Shown: positions 51,661 through 62,064, counted from the stretch's first letter. The stretch is DNA of 64,000 bases from Streptomyces sp. STR69 (GCF_024519455.1 NZ_JALJRY010000002.1:393966-457965); one strand, 5' to 3'. Notes: a model not told the origin generated them from the letters alone. A program made the numbers and translations.

Positions 51661-54330
51661 TCAGGCGACCGTGCAGGCCTGGTCGCCCACCTTGAACGAC
51701 GCCGGCTTCGTATTCACCCCCGACCAACTCCCCGTGAACCCGAACCCCACCGACGAACCCGCGGCCACCGTCCCGTTCCAGCTCACGTTCTTCGCCGTCA
51801 CGGTCGCGCCGGACTGGGTCCAGTCGGCGTTCCAGAGTTGGGCGATCCGCTGCCCGTCCGCGAAGGACCAGCCAAGTGACCAGCCGCTCCAGGTGGTTGA
51901 GCCGGTGTTGGTCACCTGGACGTCGGCCTGGAAGCCGCCCGCCCACTGGTTGGTGATCTTGTACGTGACCGAGCAGGCGCCCGTGGGAGGCGTCGGATCG
52001 GTGCCACCACCCCCGCCGCCTCCGTCGCCGGCGTCGGAGGAGTCGCCGTAGACGACCCCGCGCCCGTTCGTCGACACATACACCCGGCCGTACACCCGCG
52101 GGTCACCGGTGATCGCCGCGCCCGTCCAACCCCACTGGTGAGCATCGTCGTTGATCCGCGTCCAGCTCACGCCCTTGTCGGTGGAACGGAAGATGCCGCG
52201 GACACCGCCGATCTTCGCGCTCGTGTAGAGCGTCTGGTACGAGGCGCCCGTCGCCGCCTTCCCGAAGCCGATCGTGTCGGCCTGGTCGACGTTCGCGAGC
52301 TTGCCGAAGGTGACGCCGCCGTCCGTGGAATGCCACAGCCCGTACGCCCCGTCGCTCGCCCCGCCCGCCAGCCACACGTCGCCCTTCGTACCGGGCAGTG
52401 CCTTGAACCGCACGCTGTCACCACTGGGCAGCCCGGTGGCCGAGGACGCGGTGAAGGTCGCCCCGCCGTCCGAACTCACATAGAACTTCCCGGACTTGAA
52501 ACCGTAGAAGGTCTTGGCGTCGACCCGGTCCGACTCGACGACCGCGCCCGCCGGGATACCGCTCGACGCCGACCAGGACGAACCGAACCCGGTCGTGTAC
52601 TGCACCCCGGCACCCGCCGGACTCCACACGAACCGGCTCCCGTCCGCCGCCGCGGCCACCGTTCCGCCACCGCTCACGCCCGAAGGGTCCGTCCCCGCGA
52701 ACCAGTTGGCGCCGTTGTCCGTCGAGAACGCGATGTGCGGCCCCGAGTCCAGATTGCCCACGCGCACCACCGTGTTGGGGTTGGTCTCCGCGAAGTCGAG
52801 GCTCGTGGTCGTCGTGAAGTTCGGCGAAGTGAACATCATCGAGGGGACCTTGGTGAGATCCGTGTGCCGGAACCCGCCGATGTCGCCCAGCGCGCTGAGG
52901 AGTTGGGCCCCGCCGGACGGGGGAGCGGCGAGGTCGTTGACCGCCGTCTCCTCCAGCCCCTGCACCATCGGCTTCACGGTGAACTGGCCGCCGCTGTCCC
53001 AGTTCGTCAGGTTCTCCGTGCCGTAGAGCGTCGCGCCCGTCCCGTACATCATCCGGTTCGAGTCGAACGGGTCGATCTCCAACGACTCCGTCATCCAGCC
53101 CAGTTTCGGGGCCTGTTCGGGCGGCGACGGATTCGCCCCGAAGGTCAGCCAGGGCGAGGAGGACACGTCCATGGTGTACCGGTTCGACCGGTTGGGATAC
53201 GACGTGTAGTCCCAGGCCTTCGTCCAGGTGCTCCCGCTGTTCGTGGAGCGGAAGATCTGTGTGTCCGGCCACCAGGAGCTGTACGCCGTCGCCATCACGG
53301 TCCCCGGATGCTGCCGGTCGACGGTCAGACCGCTGAAGCCGTAGTAGGTGTCGGCCTCCGCGACCGGGCTGATGTTCGTCCACGTGCCGGTCGCCGTGGC
53401 GTACCGCCACAGCTGGCCCTTGCCGCCGTCGTACGGACCGCCCTTGTCGCTGTATGCGATGTACAGATAGCCGTTGACCGCATCCAGTACACCCTTGTGC
53501 GCCAGATACCCGGTCGGCTGCCCGGTCACCCGGCTCCATGTCGCGCCCGCGTCCGTCGACCGGTACACGGCGTTGGCCTGGTCCGCGACACCGACATAGA
53601 TCGTCTTCGTCGCGCTGCCGGACGTACCCGTCGACTCGTCGAAGGTGACCCACACGATGCCCTGGTTGTCGCTGGCGTAGCCGCTCGTGTCGGTCGGATC
53701 CTGCACGTAGTTGCCGACATTCGGGAAGTTCGTCACCTGCGACCAGGTCACCCCGGAGTCCGTCGACCGCCACAGACCCTTCCCGCTGGGCGCGCCCAGA
53801 TACAGCACGCTGTCCTTGTTGGGGTCGACGGCCAGCCGCTCACCCATACCGCGCCCCGGCATGTTCCCGCCGAGCTTGAACGGCATGTCGGTCTTCTGCC
53901 AACTCGCGCCCCGGTCCGCCGACCTGAGCACGGCCCCGTTCGTGGGATCCCAGCTGTTCGTATACGTGCCGACGGCCGCGTACACCTTGTTCGGGTCGAC
54001 CGAGTCGGACGCGAGACTCACCACGCCGGTGTGCCCCCACTCGTCCCACCCGACCGAGTCCAGCAACGGCGTCCAGGTCTTCGTCGCCTGCTGCCACCGG
54101 TAGGCGCCGCCGATGTCGGTACGGGCGTAGGCGAGGTTCTTCTCGCTCCGGTTGAACACGATGCCGGGCACGAACCCACCGCCGTCGATCCGGGCGTTGT
54201 GCCAGGTGTAGGTGTCGGCGGCGACGGTCACTTCCGGCGCGTTCGGGTTCGCGGCAAGGGCGGACGGACTGCCCGCCAACAGACTGGCGGCGAGCGCCAG
54301 CACGGCCGTGAGGATTCGGGTTCTTCGCAC
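51661..54330 (-). CDS. Secreted GH74 xyloglucanase with C-terminal CBM2
   Basis: The 889-aa protein has a signal peptide (ILTAVLALAASLLAGSPSALA), then two seven-bladed propellers (about residues 28-765). The GH74 catalytic Asp regions are ARTDIGGAYRW and LLSALGDIGGFRHTDLT. A Gly-rich linker (DGGGGGGGTDPTPPTG) leads to a C-terminal CBM2 (about 785-889), beginning CSVTYKITNQWAGGFQADVQ. GH74 enzymes hydrolyse xyloglucan. GTG 54330 follows GAGAGGA. It is transcribed toward the PL11 gene and away from GH48. No CebR box is visible in its upstream region. Confidence 0.94.
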   Translation of the reverse strand: MRRTRILTAVLALAASLLAGSPSALAANPNAPEVTVAADTYTWHNARIDGGGFVPGIVFNRSEKNLAYARTDIGGAYRWQQATKTWTPLLDSVGWDEWGHTGVVSLASDSVDPNKVYAAVGTYTNSWDPTNGAVLRSADRGASWQKTDMPFKLGGNMPGRGMGERLAVDPNKDSVLYLGAPSGKGLWRSTDSGVTWSQVTNFPNVGNYVQDPTDTSGYASDNQGIVWVTFDESTGTSGSATKTIYVGVADQANAVYRSTDAGATWSRVTGQPTGYLAHKGVLDAVNGYLYIAYSDKGGPYDGGKGQLWRYATATGTWTNISPVAEADTYYGFSGLTVDRQHPGTVMATAYSSWWPDTQIFRSTNSGSTWTKAWDYTSYPNRSNRYTMDVSSSPWLTFGANPSPPEQAPKLGWMTESLEIDPFDSNRMMYGTGATLYGTENLTNWDSGGQFTVKPMVQGLEETAVNDLAAPPSGGAQLLSALGDIGGFRHTDLTKVPSMMFTSPNFTTTTSLDFAETNPNTVVRVGNLDSGPHIAFSTDNGANWFAGTDPSGVSGGGTVAAAADGSRFVWSPAGAGVQYTTGFGSSWSASSGIPAGAVVESDRVDAKTFYGFKSGKFYVSSDGGATFTASSATGLPSGDSVRFKALPGTKGDVWLAGGASDGAYGLWHSTDGGVTFGKLANVDQADTIGFGKAATGASYQTLYTSAKIGGVRGIFRSTDKGVSWTRINDDAHQWGWTGAAITGDPRVYGRVYVSTNGRGVVYGDSSDAGDGGGGGGGTDPTPPTGACSVTYKITNQWAGGFQADVQVTNTGSTTWSGWSLGWSFADGQRIAQLWNADWTQSGATVTAKNVSWNGTVAAGSSVGFGFTGSWSGVNTKPASFKVGDQACTVA

Positions 54331-54369
54331 GAGGGGTCCTCTCGTGAAGAGGGGTTCAAGACACAAACA

Positions 54370-54404
54370 CCGGGCGACCCCCAGTGCGGGTGGGGGCCGC
54401 CCGG
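54370..54404 (-). terminator. Hairpin terminator downstream of the GH48 gene
   Basis: 14-bp arms at 54370-54383 (CCGGGCGACCCCCA) and 54391-54404 pair with one mismatch around a 7-nt loop. It sits 170 bp beyond the GH48 stop and upstream of GH74, so it separates their transcripts. The rest of 54331-54574 holds the repeat at 54494-54521 and no gene. Confidence 0.8.
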
Positions 54405-54493
54405 CTGGTAGGCCTCGCCGTCAGGTGACGAGACCACGCACGCGGAACTCCGGGCACTCTCCGAGAAACGGCGGGCCCAACTCCCCTGTTTTC

Positions 54494-54521
54494 AGGGGCG
54501 CGGGGAACTGCGTGACCAGCC
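54494..54521 (-). repeat. Dispersed intergenic repeat, copy 3 (inverted, slightly diverged)
   Basis: The sequence is the reverse complement of the elements at 6717-6746 and 30507-30536, with a small change (GGTCACGC for GGTCGCGC). It lies between the GH48 stop and the terminator at 54370-54404, intergenic like the other two. Confidence 0.8.
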
Positions 54522-54574
54522 ACAACGGACCCGCAGACAAACAACCGCCCAACCCGCGGAGCGCCTCGCGGGGG

Positions 54575-57493
54575 CTATTCAAGAAGCTCCGCGTACGACC
54601 CCATGGCCAAGGCGACATCCGCCTGTGCCCAGAACCGGTGGTACGTGAAGACGGGCGCGGCCCCGCCCGCCAGATAGCTCTGGATCTTCGACCACGCCGG
54701 ATCGTTCTTGTAGAAGGACCGCAACGAGGCGAACGTGGAAGCGGAGTTGACCGCGTCGCCGTTCGGCATCGTGCCGCTCCACCCGCTCGGCACATACACA
54801 CTGTCGTCGAACCGGTTGTAGTCCGCGCGGGTCTCCGGAACGGCGATCCCCAGACTGTCCTGGTAGTTGCTCCACATCCCGTCGAGAAGAGCCTTCGCCG
54901 TCGTCTTCGCCGCAGCGGAACCGGACTTCGCGGCGTAGTACGTCAGCGTCTTGGCATACGCGGCCGCGACACCGACGTCATTGGTGTAGTCGGCGACGGT
55001 GACATGAAGTCCCGCATTGGCACCGGGACTTGACGCGTTCCAGGTGTCGGGCTGCCCCGACCACTGCAGCGTCGAGGGGATCAGATACGTGCCGTCCGGA
55101 TTGATCGTGGTCTTGGACAGCGCCCACGCCACCCACTTGTCCAGGACCGCCTTCGCGCTCGCGTTCCCCGTCTGCTGGTAGTACTCGGCGACCCGCTCCA
55201 TCGACCACGCCTGGAAGCCGAACCACTGGTTGGACGGCGGGTCGTGGTAGACGGGCTGCTGGTCGTAGTACATGCCGTAGAACGTCGACGTCCCGGCCGG
55301 CGGACTCGCGTACCGCCCCTGCCAACTGTTCGTCGCTCCACCGGCGATGGCGCCCTCGCTCGACTGCAGCCAGCGGTAGAACTCCAGCTGCCGGGTCAGC
55401 GAGGTACCCCAATCCGCCGCGCCCGTCGCGGACTTGGGCTTCAGGTCCGCGTACGAACTCAACGCGTAGGCAGCCAGGGGGTTTTGATAGCCCCCGTGCA
55501 CATGGCTGGACCCGATGCGCCATGCCCAGCCCGCGCTGGTGTCGTTGGCGCCGCCCCACGCGTAGTACCAGGACAGCAGATAGTCCGAGGCGTCCTTGCC
55601 GGTGCCAGCCGGGCAGGTGGACGGCCCGACACAGTTGCCGATTTTCTTGAAGTACTTGTCGTACATGGCGTAGCGCAGATAGTCGCCCATCTTGGCCGCC
55701 TTGCCGACGGTCGCGGAGACGTCACCGCCCTTGCCCTGTTCCTTGGCCCAGGTGTCGGCCCAGTACGCGGCCTGCACGGCCCGCGCGTCGGCGTCCGGAG
55801 CATCGGTGTACTTCCACTGCTTGGCGTACGAGGAGTCACCGGTGAAGAGGTCCAGGTAGCCGTTCGTACCGCCGTACTTGAAGGCGTCGCAGGTCGGCTG
55901 CGGCACCGTCTCCCACACGGACTCCTGCGCTCCGCGCTGGAAGGTGTTGATGTACGACGGTCCGCTCGCCGTCGGCCCCGCCTCGCACCCACCGCCCGGC
56001 GTGTCGCCGTAGCCGTAGGTGTTGTCGACATCCTCCAGCCAGTGCATACCGTAGACATCGTCCGTACCGTATGCGGTCTTCAGTTCACCGGCGATCGGAT
56101 CCGATCCCACCGGCACCGAGGTGTCGAGCTTCGCCGGATACTCGTTCGGGGTGTCCAGCTCGGGCGCGTACGTCGCCGGCTTCGAGGCGTTGTAGAAGGA
56201 GTTCGTCGGCTGGTCTGCGTGGGTCGGGATCATGTACTTCTCCATGAGAGCCCAGGCGCCGTTGAACTTCGACCAGTCACCCGTCACCTTGCCGTACATC
56301 GCCTGCAGCCACAGCAGATAGCTGTACGCCTCCGACGTCGTCTCGTGCCCCTGGTCCGGCGCCTCGACGATCAGGGTCTCCACCGAGTGGTAGGGGATGC
56401 CCTGGGGCGAGAAGTAGCCGTTCGCCGGGTTGGTGATCTTCCCGTAGAGATCCAGGAAGCGGGCGTCGTACGCGTTCGCCGCCGCCAGCTCCGTCACCGT
56501 GACCGTCGCCTTGGTGAAGCCCGTCGCCGTCGACTCGAAGGACGCCGAACCGGTGCCGGACGCGTCGGCCGTGAGGGTCACCGTCTGCGCGGTGTTCCAG
56601 TTCGACGGCGTGAACGCGAGCGACGCGCCGCCGGTGACCGACAACCCCGTGTTGCCGCTTGCTCGAGCCGTCGTCACGGTCACGTTCGACGACGGCTGCG
56701 AGGACAGCGACACCGCGTACGTGCCCGACTTGCCCTGCTGGACGCCCAGTTGGGTCGGCGAGGCCACGATCGCGGGTCCCGAGGCGACCGTGATGCCGAC
56801 CGGAGCGGACGTGCCGGACGCGCCCAGGCTGTCGTACGCCTTCGCCACCAGCGAATGACTGCCCACGGTCAAACCGGAGGTCGAGAACGAGTACGGCGAG
56901 GTCGTGTCCGTGCCGAGCAGCGTGGTGTCGTCGTAGAACTCGACCTTGCTGATCGTCGCGTTGTCGGCCGCAGCCGCGGTCGCCGCGAACGGGATCGCGG
57001 CCCCCTGCGTGTAGATCGCGCCCGCGCTCGGGCTGGTCAGCACGGTGATCGGCGGCTGATGGGCGCCGACGCAGGTGGTGCCGTTGATCGCGAACGAGGT
57101 GGGCGCGGTGTTCGTACCGCTGTAGGCGAACTGCGCGCCGGTCGAGACGGCCGCGCCCGCGGCGATCGTCCCGTTGTACGACGCGTTCGTCACCGTGACC
57201 GCGCTGCCGGACTGGGACCAGGTGCCGTTCCAGCCGTTGCTGAGCTTCTGGTTGCCCGCGTAGGCGTAGGTCAGGGTCCAGCCGTTGATCGCGTCCGTAC
57301 CCCGGTTGGTGAGGGTCAGATCCGCGGTGAAGCCGGAGCCCCAGTCGTTCGTCTTGTAGTCCACGCTGCACTGAACTGTCGCCGCCTGGGCGGGAGTTGT
57401 ACCCGTCGCGAGCATCGAGACGGGAAGTGCGAGGGCCGCCACGACAGCGGTCCACAGTCGCCGCGTCAAACGGCGTCTCCTTCTGGGGTGCAT
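54575..57493 (-). CDS. Secreted GH48 cellobiohydrolase with N-terminal CBM2
   Basis: The 972-aa protein has a signal peptide, a CBM2 (about residues 39-141, ends marked by the Cys pair C42/C141), an Ig-like domain (148-236: [16 protein letters not shown]), a second beta-sandwich (238-335) and a GH48 catalytic domain (341-972). The proton-donor Glu region is [15 protein letters not shown] (383-397). GH48 enzymes are processive, reducing-end cellobiohydrolases. ATG 57493 follows GGAGGAACCAGCAC. A perfect CebR box lies 63 bp upstream, so repression relieved by cello-oligosaccharide is expected. It is divergent from the GH5-GH6 pair. Confidence 0.95.
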   Translation of the reverse strand: MHPRRRRRLTRRLWTAVVAALALPVSMLATGTTPAQAATVQCSVDYKTNDWGSGFTADLTLTNRGTDAINGWTLTYAYAGNQKLSNGWNGTWSQSGSAVTVTNASYNGTIAAGAAVSTGAQFAYSGTNTAPTSFAINGTTCVGAHQPPITVLTSPSAGAIYTQGAAIPFAATAAAADNATISKVEFYDDTTLLGTDTTSPYSFSTSGLTVGSHSLVAKAYDSLGASGTSAPVGITVASGPAIVASPTQLGVQQGKSGTYAVSLSSQPSSNVTVTTARASGNTGLSVTGGASLAFTPSNWNTAQTVTLTADASGTGSASFESTATGFTKATVTVTELAAANAYDARFLDLYGKITNPANGYFSPQGIPYHSVETLIVEAPDQGHETTSEAYSYLLWLQAMYGKVTGDWSKFNGAWALMEKYMIPTHADQPTNSFYNASKPATYAPELDTPNEYPAKLDTSVPVGSDPIAGELKTAYGTDDVYGMHWLEDVDNTYGYGDTPGGGCEAGPTASGPSYINTFQRGAQESVWETVPQPTCDAFKYGGTNGYLDLFTGDSSYAKQWKYTDAPDADARAVQAAYWADTWAKEQGKGGDVSATVGKAAKMGDYLRYAMYDKYFKKIGNCVGPSTCPAGTGKDASDYLLSWYYAWGGANDTSAGWAWRIGSSHVHGGYQNPLAAYALSSYADLKPKSATGAADWGTSLTRQLEFYRWLQSSEGAIAGGATNSWQGRYASPPAGTSTFYGMYYDQQPVYHDPPSNQWFGFQAWSMERVAEYYQQTGNASAKAVLDKWVAWALSKTTINPDGTYLIPSTLQWSGQPDTWNASSPGANAGLHVTVADYTNDVGVAAAYAKTLTYYAAKSGSAAAKTTAKALLDGMWSNYQDSLGIAVPETRADYNRFDDSVYVPSGWSGTMPNGDAVNSASTFASLRSFYKNDPAWSKIQSYLAGGAAPVFTYHRFWAQADVALAMGSYAELLE

Positions 57494-57555
57494 GTGCTGG
57501 TTCCTCCTTGCGGCTCGGAGGGGTGGGGGCGGAACAGCAACAAGCCTTGAACCAG

Positions 57556-57569
57556 TGGGAGCGCTCCCA
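57556..57569. promoter_or_regulatory. Perfect CebR-box palindrome
   Basis: TGGGAGCGCTCCCA is the known CebR operator consensus of Streptomyces, a 14-bp perfect palindrome bound by the LacI-family cellobiose repressor. It is 63 bp upstream of the GH48 start. Other parts of 57494-57771 hold only the imperfect box below and ribosome-binding sites. Confidence 0.92.
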
Positions 57570-57710
57570 TCGTGAGGACGGGGGTGGGAGTCGTCAAGGT
57601 GCTTACGGGGTCGAAAAGATTTCGACGAACGTGGATTGAGGGAAAGTCAGCGAAAGTCTGTGACTCCCCTGTCCTTTGCCGTCACTTGGCGCTACCTTCC
57701 TGGACACCAG

Positions 57711-57724
57711 TGGGAGCGATTCCG
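57711..57724. promoter_or_regulatory. Imperfect CebR-like box
   Basis: TGGGAGCGATTCCG has a perfect left half (CCAGTGGGAGCG is shared with the other box) and a degenerate right half. It lies 48 bp upstream of the GH5 start. It may be a weaker CebR site serving GH5 and, downstream, GH6. Confidence 0.6.
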
Positions 57725-57771
57725 TCAGTCGACGCGTCCGTGCGACGCGCCCGAGCTGCAAGGAGTCGCTC

Positions 57772-59253
57772 ATGCGACACCCCCCGCGTTCAATCCTTTT
57801 AGCCGTCGCCGGCGCGACCGCCCTTGTCGGGGCCATGGTCGTTCCGGTGGTCACGGCGTCCGGCGCCACCCCCGCGTGCACGGTGGAGTACTCGGTCACC
57901 AGCCAGTGGAGCACCGGATTCCAGGGCGCAGTGCAGATCACCAACAACATGGCACCGGTGAGCAGTTGGAGCCTGAGCTTCGACTTCACCGGCGGTCAGA
58001 AGGTCACCCAGGGCTGGAACGCCAAGTGGTCCCAGTCCGCCACAACGGTCACCGCGACCAACGAGAGCTGGAACGGCTCGCTCGGCACCGGCGCGAGCGT
58101 GAGTGCCGGCTTCCTCGCCAACTGGTCGGGGAGCAACGCCGTACCGTCCGCGTTCAAGCTCAACGGCACGACCTGCAACGTCGATTCGGAGCCGACACCA
58201 CCGACCTCGCCGCCTCCGACCTCACCGCCGCCGAGCGGCAGCGCGCCCACGCTGCACGTCTCCGGGAACAAGCTCGTGGACGCAGGCGGCACCAACCGGC
58301 GCCTGCTGGGCGTCAATCGGTCCGGCGGCGAGTTCATGTGCGTGCAGGGCTACGGCATCTGGGACGGTCCGGTGGACGACGCGGCCGTCGCGGCGATCGC
58401 CGACTGGAAGGCGAACACGGTCCGCATTCCGCTCAACGAGGAGTGCTGGCTGGGCCTTTCGAACATCAAGCCCGAGTACGCGGGCGCCAACTACATCGCC
58501 GCCGTCAAGGACCTGGTGGCGAAGGTCGAGGCGCACGGCATGACACCGATCGTCGAACTGCACTGGACCTACGGCCAGTACACCGGCAACTCGGCGGGCT
58601 GCTCCGACGTGCACGCCACCTGCCAGAAACCGATGCCCGACGCGCAGTACACCCCGTCGTTCTGGTCCTCGGTCGCCAGCACCTTCAAGGCGGATCAGGC
58701 GGTCGCGTTCGACCTGTTCAACGAGCCGTATCCGGACCGTGCGACCTCCACGACCACCCAGGCGTGGCAGTGCTGGCGGGACGGTGGCACCTGCCCCGGC
58801 ATCGGGTACGAAGTCGCCGGTATGCAGGATCTCGTCGACGCCGTACGGTCGACCGGCGCCAAGAACGTGATCATGGCCGGCGGGCTCGCGTACTCGAACG
58901 ACCTGAGCCAGTGGCTGGCCTACAAGCCGACCGATCCGACCGGCAATCTCGTCGCCGCGTACCACGTGTACAACTTCAACACCTGCGCGAGCGAGAGCTG
59001 CTGGAACTCCACACTCGCCCCCGTCGCGGCCCAAGTGCCGCTGGTGGCAGGGGAGATCGGCGAGAACACCTGCTCGCACGCCTTCGTCGACCAGGTCATG
59101 AAGTGGTTCGACGACCGTGGGCTCTCGTATCTCGGCTGGACCTGGAACACCTGGGACTGTTCCGCCGGTCCGTCGCTGATCTCCGACTACACCGGTACGC
59201 CCACCGCGTACGGCATCGGGCTGCGCGACCACCTGCGCGCCCTCAACGGATAG
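57772..59253 (+). CDS. Secreted GH5 endoglucanase with N-terminal CBM2
   Basis: The 493-aa protein has a signal peptide (ILLAVAGATALVGAMVVPVV), a CBM2 (about residues 36-135, Cys36/Cys135), a Pro/Thr/Ser linker (139-158) and a GH5 catalytic domain (160-493). Catalytic residues are Glu318 in FDLFNEPYPD and Glu428 in LVAGEIGENT. It cuts internal beta-1,4-glucan bonds. ATG 57772, with AAGGAG six bases upstream, is preferred over the open-frame start at 57676, which lies upstream of the CebR-like box. GH6 follows 75 bp later on the same strand. Confidence 0.95.
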   Translation: MRHPPRSILLAVAGATALVGAMVVPVVTASGATPACTVEYSVTSQWSTGFQGAVQITNNMAPVSSWSLSFDFTGGQKVTQGWNAKWSQSATTVTATNESWNGSLGTGASVSAGFLANWSGSNAVPSAFKLNGTTCNVDSEPTPPTSPPPTSPPPSGSAPTLHVSGNKLVDAGGTNRRLLGVNRSGGEFMCVQGYGIWDGPVDDAAVAAIADWKANTVRIPLNEECWLGLSNIKPEYAGANYIAAVKDLVAKVEAHGMTPIVELHWTYGQYTGNSAGCSDVHATCQKPMPDAQYTPSFWSSVASTFKADQAVAFDLFNEPYPDRATSTTTQAWQCWRDGGTCPGIGYEVAGMQDLVDAVRSTGAKNVIMAGGLAYSNDLSQWLAYKPTDPTGNLVAAYHVYNFNTCASESCWNSTLAPVAAQVPLVAGEIGENTCSHAFVDQVMKWFDDRGLSYLGWTWNTWDCSAGPSLISDYTGTPTAYGIGLRDHLRALNG

Positions 59254-59328
59254 GCGCCCCCGCACACCAACAGCGCACACCACAGCACCCGCAACCAACT
59301 TCCTTACCAGACAAGGAAACCCGCACTC

Positions 59329-61038
59329 ATGAGCCGTACCAGAACAGCGTTGCTCGCTGCCTTGGTGCTCGTCGCCGGGGCCTCGGGGACGGCGGTCGCC
59401 GTCACCCCTTCCTCGGACGTCGGCATCGCCGCGATCCCGTGCAGCGTCGACTACAAGGTGCAGAACCAGTGGGACACCGGCTTCACCGCCGCCGTCACGA
59501 TCACCAACAACTCGGCCGCCAAGTCGAGTTGGGCCGTGAAGTGGGCGTATGCCGGCAACCAGAAGGTCACCAGCGGCTGGAACGCGAAGATCAGCCAGAG
59601 CGGGACCGCCGTCACGGCGGCCAACGAGACCTACAACGCGAGCCTGCCGACCGGGAGTTCGGTCAGCTTCGGCTTCAACGCCTCCTACAGCGGCACCAAC
59701 GCGCTCCCGACCACCTTCACCCTCGACGGCGTGGCCTGCAACGTCGACGACGGCAGCGGTGGGGGAGGCGGCGGCACCGATCCCGGCACGCGGGTCGACA
59801 ACCCCTACGCGGGCGCCAAGGTGTACGTGAACCCGGAGTGGTCCGCCAAGGCCGCCGCCGAGACCGGCGGCAGCCGGATCTCCAACCAGCCCACCGGCGT
59901 CTGGCTCGACCGCATCGCCGCCATCAACGGAGTCAACGGCGGCATGGGCCTGCGCGCCCACCTCGACGCGGCGCTCGCCCAGAAGGGCACTGGTCAAGAG
60001 GTCGTGCAGCTCGTCGTCTACGACCTGCCCGGACGTGACTGCGCGGCCCTCGCCTCCAACGGCGAACTCGGCCCGACCGAAATCGGCCGCTACGAAACCG
60101 AGTTCATCGACCCGATCGCCACGATCCTCGCCGACACCAAGTACGCCTCGCTGCGGATCGTCACCACGATCGAGATCGACTCGCTGCCCAACCTCGTGAC
60201 CAACACCGGCAGCAAGGCCACCGCCACCCCGCAGTGCGACACCATGCTCGCCAACGGCAACTACGTGAAGGGCGTCGGCTACGCGCTGAACAAGCTCGGC
60301 GCGATCCCCAACGTCTACAACTACATCGACGCCGGCCACCACGGCTGGCTCGGCTGGGACGACAACTTCGCCCCCGCCGCGAACCTCTTCTACCAGGCGG
60401 CCAACGCCGAGGGCGCGACCGTCAACGACGTCGCCGGCTTCATCACCAACACGGCCAACTACAGCGCCCTGAAGGAGAACAACTTCACCATCAACGACAG
60501 CGTGAACGGTGTCTCCGTACGCCAGTCCAAGTGGGTCGACTGGAACCGCTACGTGGACGAGCTGTCGTACGCCCAGGCGTTCCGCAACCAGTTGGTGTCC
60601 GTGGGCTTCAACTCCGGTATCGGCATGCTGATCGACACCTCCCGCAACGGCTGGGGCGGCTCGGCCCGGCCCACCGGTCCGGGTGCGACGACCAGCGTGG
60701 ACACGTATGTCGACGGTGGCCGCTACGACCGTCGTATCCAGGTCGGCAACTGGTGCAACCAGTCCGGTGCCGGCCTCGGCGAGCGCCCGCAGGCCGCACC
60801 CGCGACCGGGATCGACGCGTACGTGTGGATGAAGCCGCCGGGTGAGTCGGACGGATCCAGCACCGCCATCGCCAACGACGAGGGCAAGGGCTTCGACCGC
60901 ATGTGCGACCCGACGTACACGGGCAACGCACGCAACGGGAACAACATGTCGGGCGCTCTGCCGAACGCTCCGCTGTCCGGGCACTGGTTCTCGGCGCAGT
61001 TCCAGCAGTTGATGGCGAACGCGTACCCGCCCCTGTAG
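59329..61038 (+). CDS. Secreted GH6 cellobiohydrolase with N-terminal CBM2
   Basis: The 569-aa protein has a signal peptide (ALLAALVLVAGASGTAVA), a CBM2 (about residues 38-137), a Gly-rich linker (142-149) and a GH6 domain (156-569). The GH6 signatures are VYDLPGRDC (230-238) and IEIDSLPN, with the catalytic Asp284. The domain length is that of exo-acting, non-reducing-end cellobiohydrolases with long tunnel loops. It complements GH48 by attacking the other chain end. It lies 75 bp after GH5 with no terminator seen between, so the two may share a transcript. Confidence 0.95.
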   Translation: MSRTRTALLAALVLVAGASGTAVAVTPSSDVGIAAIPCSVDYKVQNQWDTGFTAAVTITNNSAAKSSWAVKWAYAGNQKVTSGWNAKISQSGTAVTAANETYNASLPTGSSVSFGFNASYSGTNALPTTFTLDGVACNVDDGSGGGGGGTDPGTRVDNPYAGAKVYVNPEWSAKAAAETGGSRISNQPTGVWLDRIAAINGVNGGMGLRAHLDAALAQKGTGQEVVQLVVYDLPGRDCAALASNGELGPTEIGRYETEFIDPIATILADTKYASLRIVTTIEIDSLPNLVTNTGSKATATPQCDTMLANGNYVKGVGYALNKLGAIPNVYNYIDAGHHGWLGWDDNFAPAANLFYQAANAEGATVNDVAGFITNTANYSALKENNFTINDSVNGVSVRQSKWVDWNRYVDELSYAQAFRNQLVSVGFNSGIGMLIDTSRNGWGGSARPTGPGATTSVDTYVDGGRYDRRIQVGNWCNQSGAGLGERPQAAPATGIDAYVWMKPPGESDGSSTAIANDEGKGFDRMCDPTYTGNARNGNNMSGALPNAPLSGHWFSAQFQQLMANAYPPL

Positions 61039-61154
61039 ATCGCATACAGAAGGCGTCTGCAGAAAACGCCGACAGTAATCGCATACCGCATCGCACATGG
61101 CATACACCCCCGCCCAGCCCCCGCCCCCGCGCCCCGCACCCTGGGGCGTGGGGG

Positions 61155-61940
61155 TCACCCCTCGCCGGCCAGTCCCCGGCGGATAGCGAACTCCACCGCC
61201 GAATAGTCGCCGTCCGACCGCTCCAGCTCATAGGGCACCGCCGGCAACAGCGGCGGCTGCCCCATGAAGCGGGGGCGGTCGCCGTGGTGGGGCTGGGCCG
61301 CGTGGACCAGGAAGGGGTGGCAGAGGTACACGTCACCGGGCTTGCCGGTGGCGTACGCGAGGGGGCGCCCGGCGGACGCCTCGGCCACCTTCGGGCCGAG
61401 CGTCAGTGAGGAGGCGCCCCGCTCGCCGTACGGTTCGAGGACGCGCGGAACGTCGAGGTGGGAGCCGACCCGGATACGCGTCGGCGCGTTCTCCTCGGTG
61501 ACCTCGGTGTACAGCATCAGCATCAGCAGGGCCCGGCCGCGCGAGCGCAGGTTCGCATACGGCCACTCGTTCTCCGCGCCCTCCGCCGCATAGCTGCCCT
61601 CGATGTGCCAGCCGGCGTCGTCCGGTTCCGTCGCGTGCGGGAAGCGCAGCGGAAGACTGCCCACCGAATACCGGGCCTGCCAGCGGCCGGCGCCCACCAG
61701 GAGGTCGAACGCCTCATGCAGGGCAGGGGAGTTGACCGAGGCGGCGAACGGCCCCTGGGCCATGTCGCTCACCCGCACCACGGGGTCCTTCCAGGTGCCG
61801 GGATCCTCCGCGTCGTAGCCCGTCTCCCACCACAGCAGTCGAGCGCAGTGCTCGGCGACCCGCGGTGGGAAGGCCCCTTCGATCTTCACGAACCCGTCTT
61901 CGAGGAAGCGTTCCACCATCACGTCGTCCGTGTCGTCCAT
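61155..61940 (-). CDS. Phytanoyl-CoA dioxygenase (PhyH)-like Fe(II)/2-oxoglutarate oxygenase
   Basis: The 261-aa protein has the PhyH fold, with the metal-site region GWHIEGSY at residues 111-118: the usual HxD is HxE here (H112, E114). The distal His lies in LCHPFLVHAAQPHH (H208 or H213) and the likely 2-oxoglutarate-binding Arg follows in DRPRF (R224). Such enzymes hydroxylate small molecules. ATG 61940 is chosen; no strong ribosome-binding site is visible, and the frame is open for 47 more codons upstream. The 116-bp gap from the GH6 stop holds a GC hairpin (GCCCC/GGGGC near 61131-61147). Confidence 0.82.
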   Translation of the reverse strand: MDDTDDVMVERFLEDGFVKIEGAFPPRVAEHCARLLWWETGYDAEDPGTWKDPVVRVSDMAQGPFAASVNSPALHEAFDLLVGAGRWQARYSVGSLPLRFPHATEPDDAGWHIEGSYAAEGAENEWPYANLRSRGRALLMLMLYTEVTEENAPTRIRVGSHLDVPRVLEPYGERGASSLTLGPKVAEASAGRPLAYATGKPGDVYLCHPFLVHAAQPHHGDRPRFMGQPPLLPAVPYELERSDGDYSAVEFAIRRGLAGEG

Positions 61941-62064
61941 ACGGGCATGGTCGGCGACGGGCAGCCCGCATCGCATCCGATTTTTTGCCGCTTCGGCAAC
62001 GGAAGTGGCCGCCGGACGGTGCGTCGGCGCAGGCTGACGGCACCCGGACGAGAGGCTGACCACC

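Noticed and set aside
54331..54574. CebR box upstream of GH74
   Set aside because: No TGGGAGCGCTCCCA-like palindrome was found; the region has only a hairpin and a dispersed repeat.
57636..60038. An 800-codon plus-strand frame across GH5 and GH6
   Set aside because: It runs in another frame of two clear cellulase genes, and its product is low-complexity Arg/Gly with no motif.
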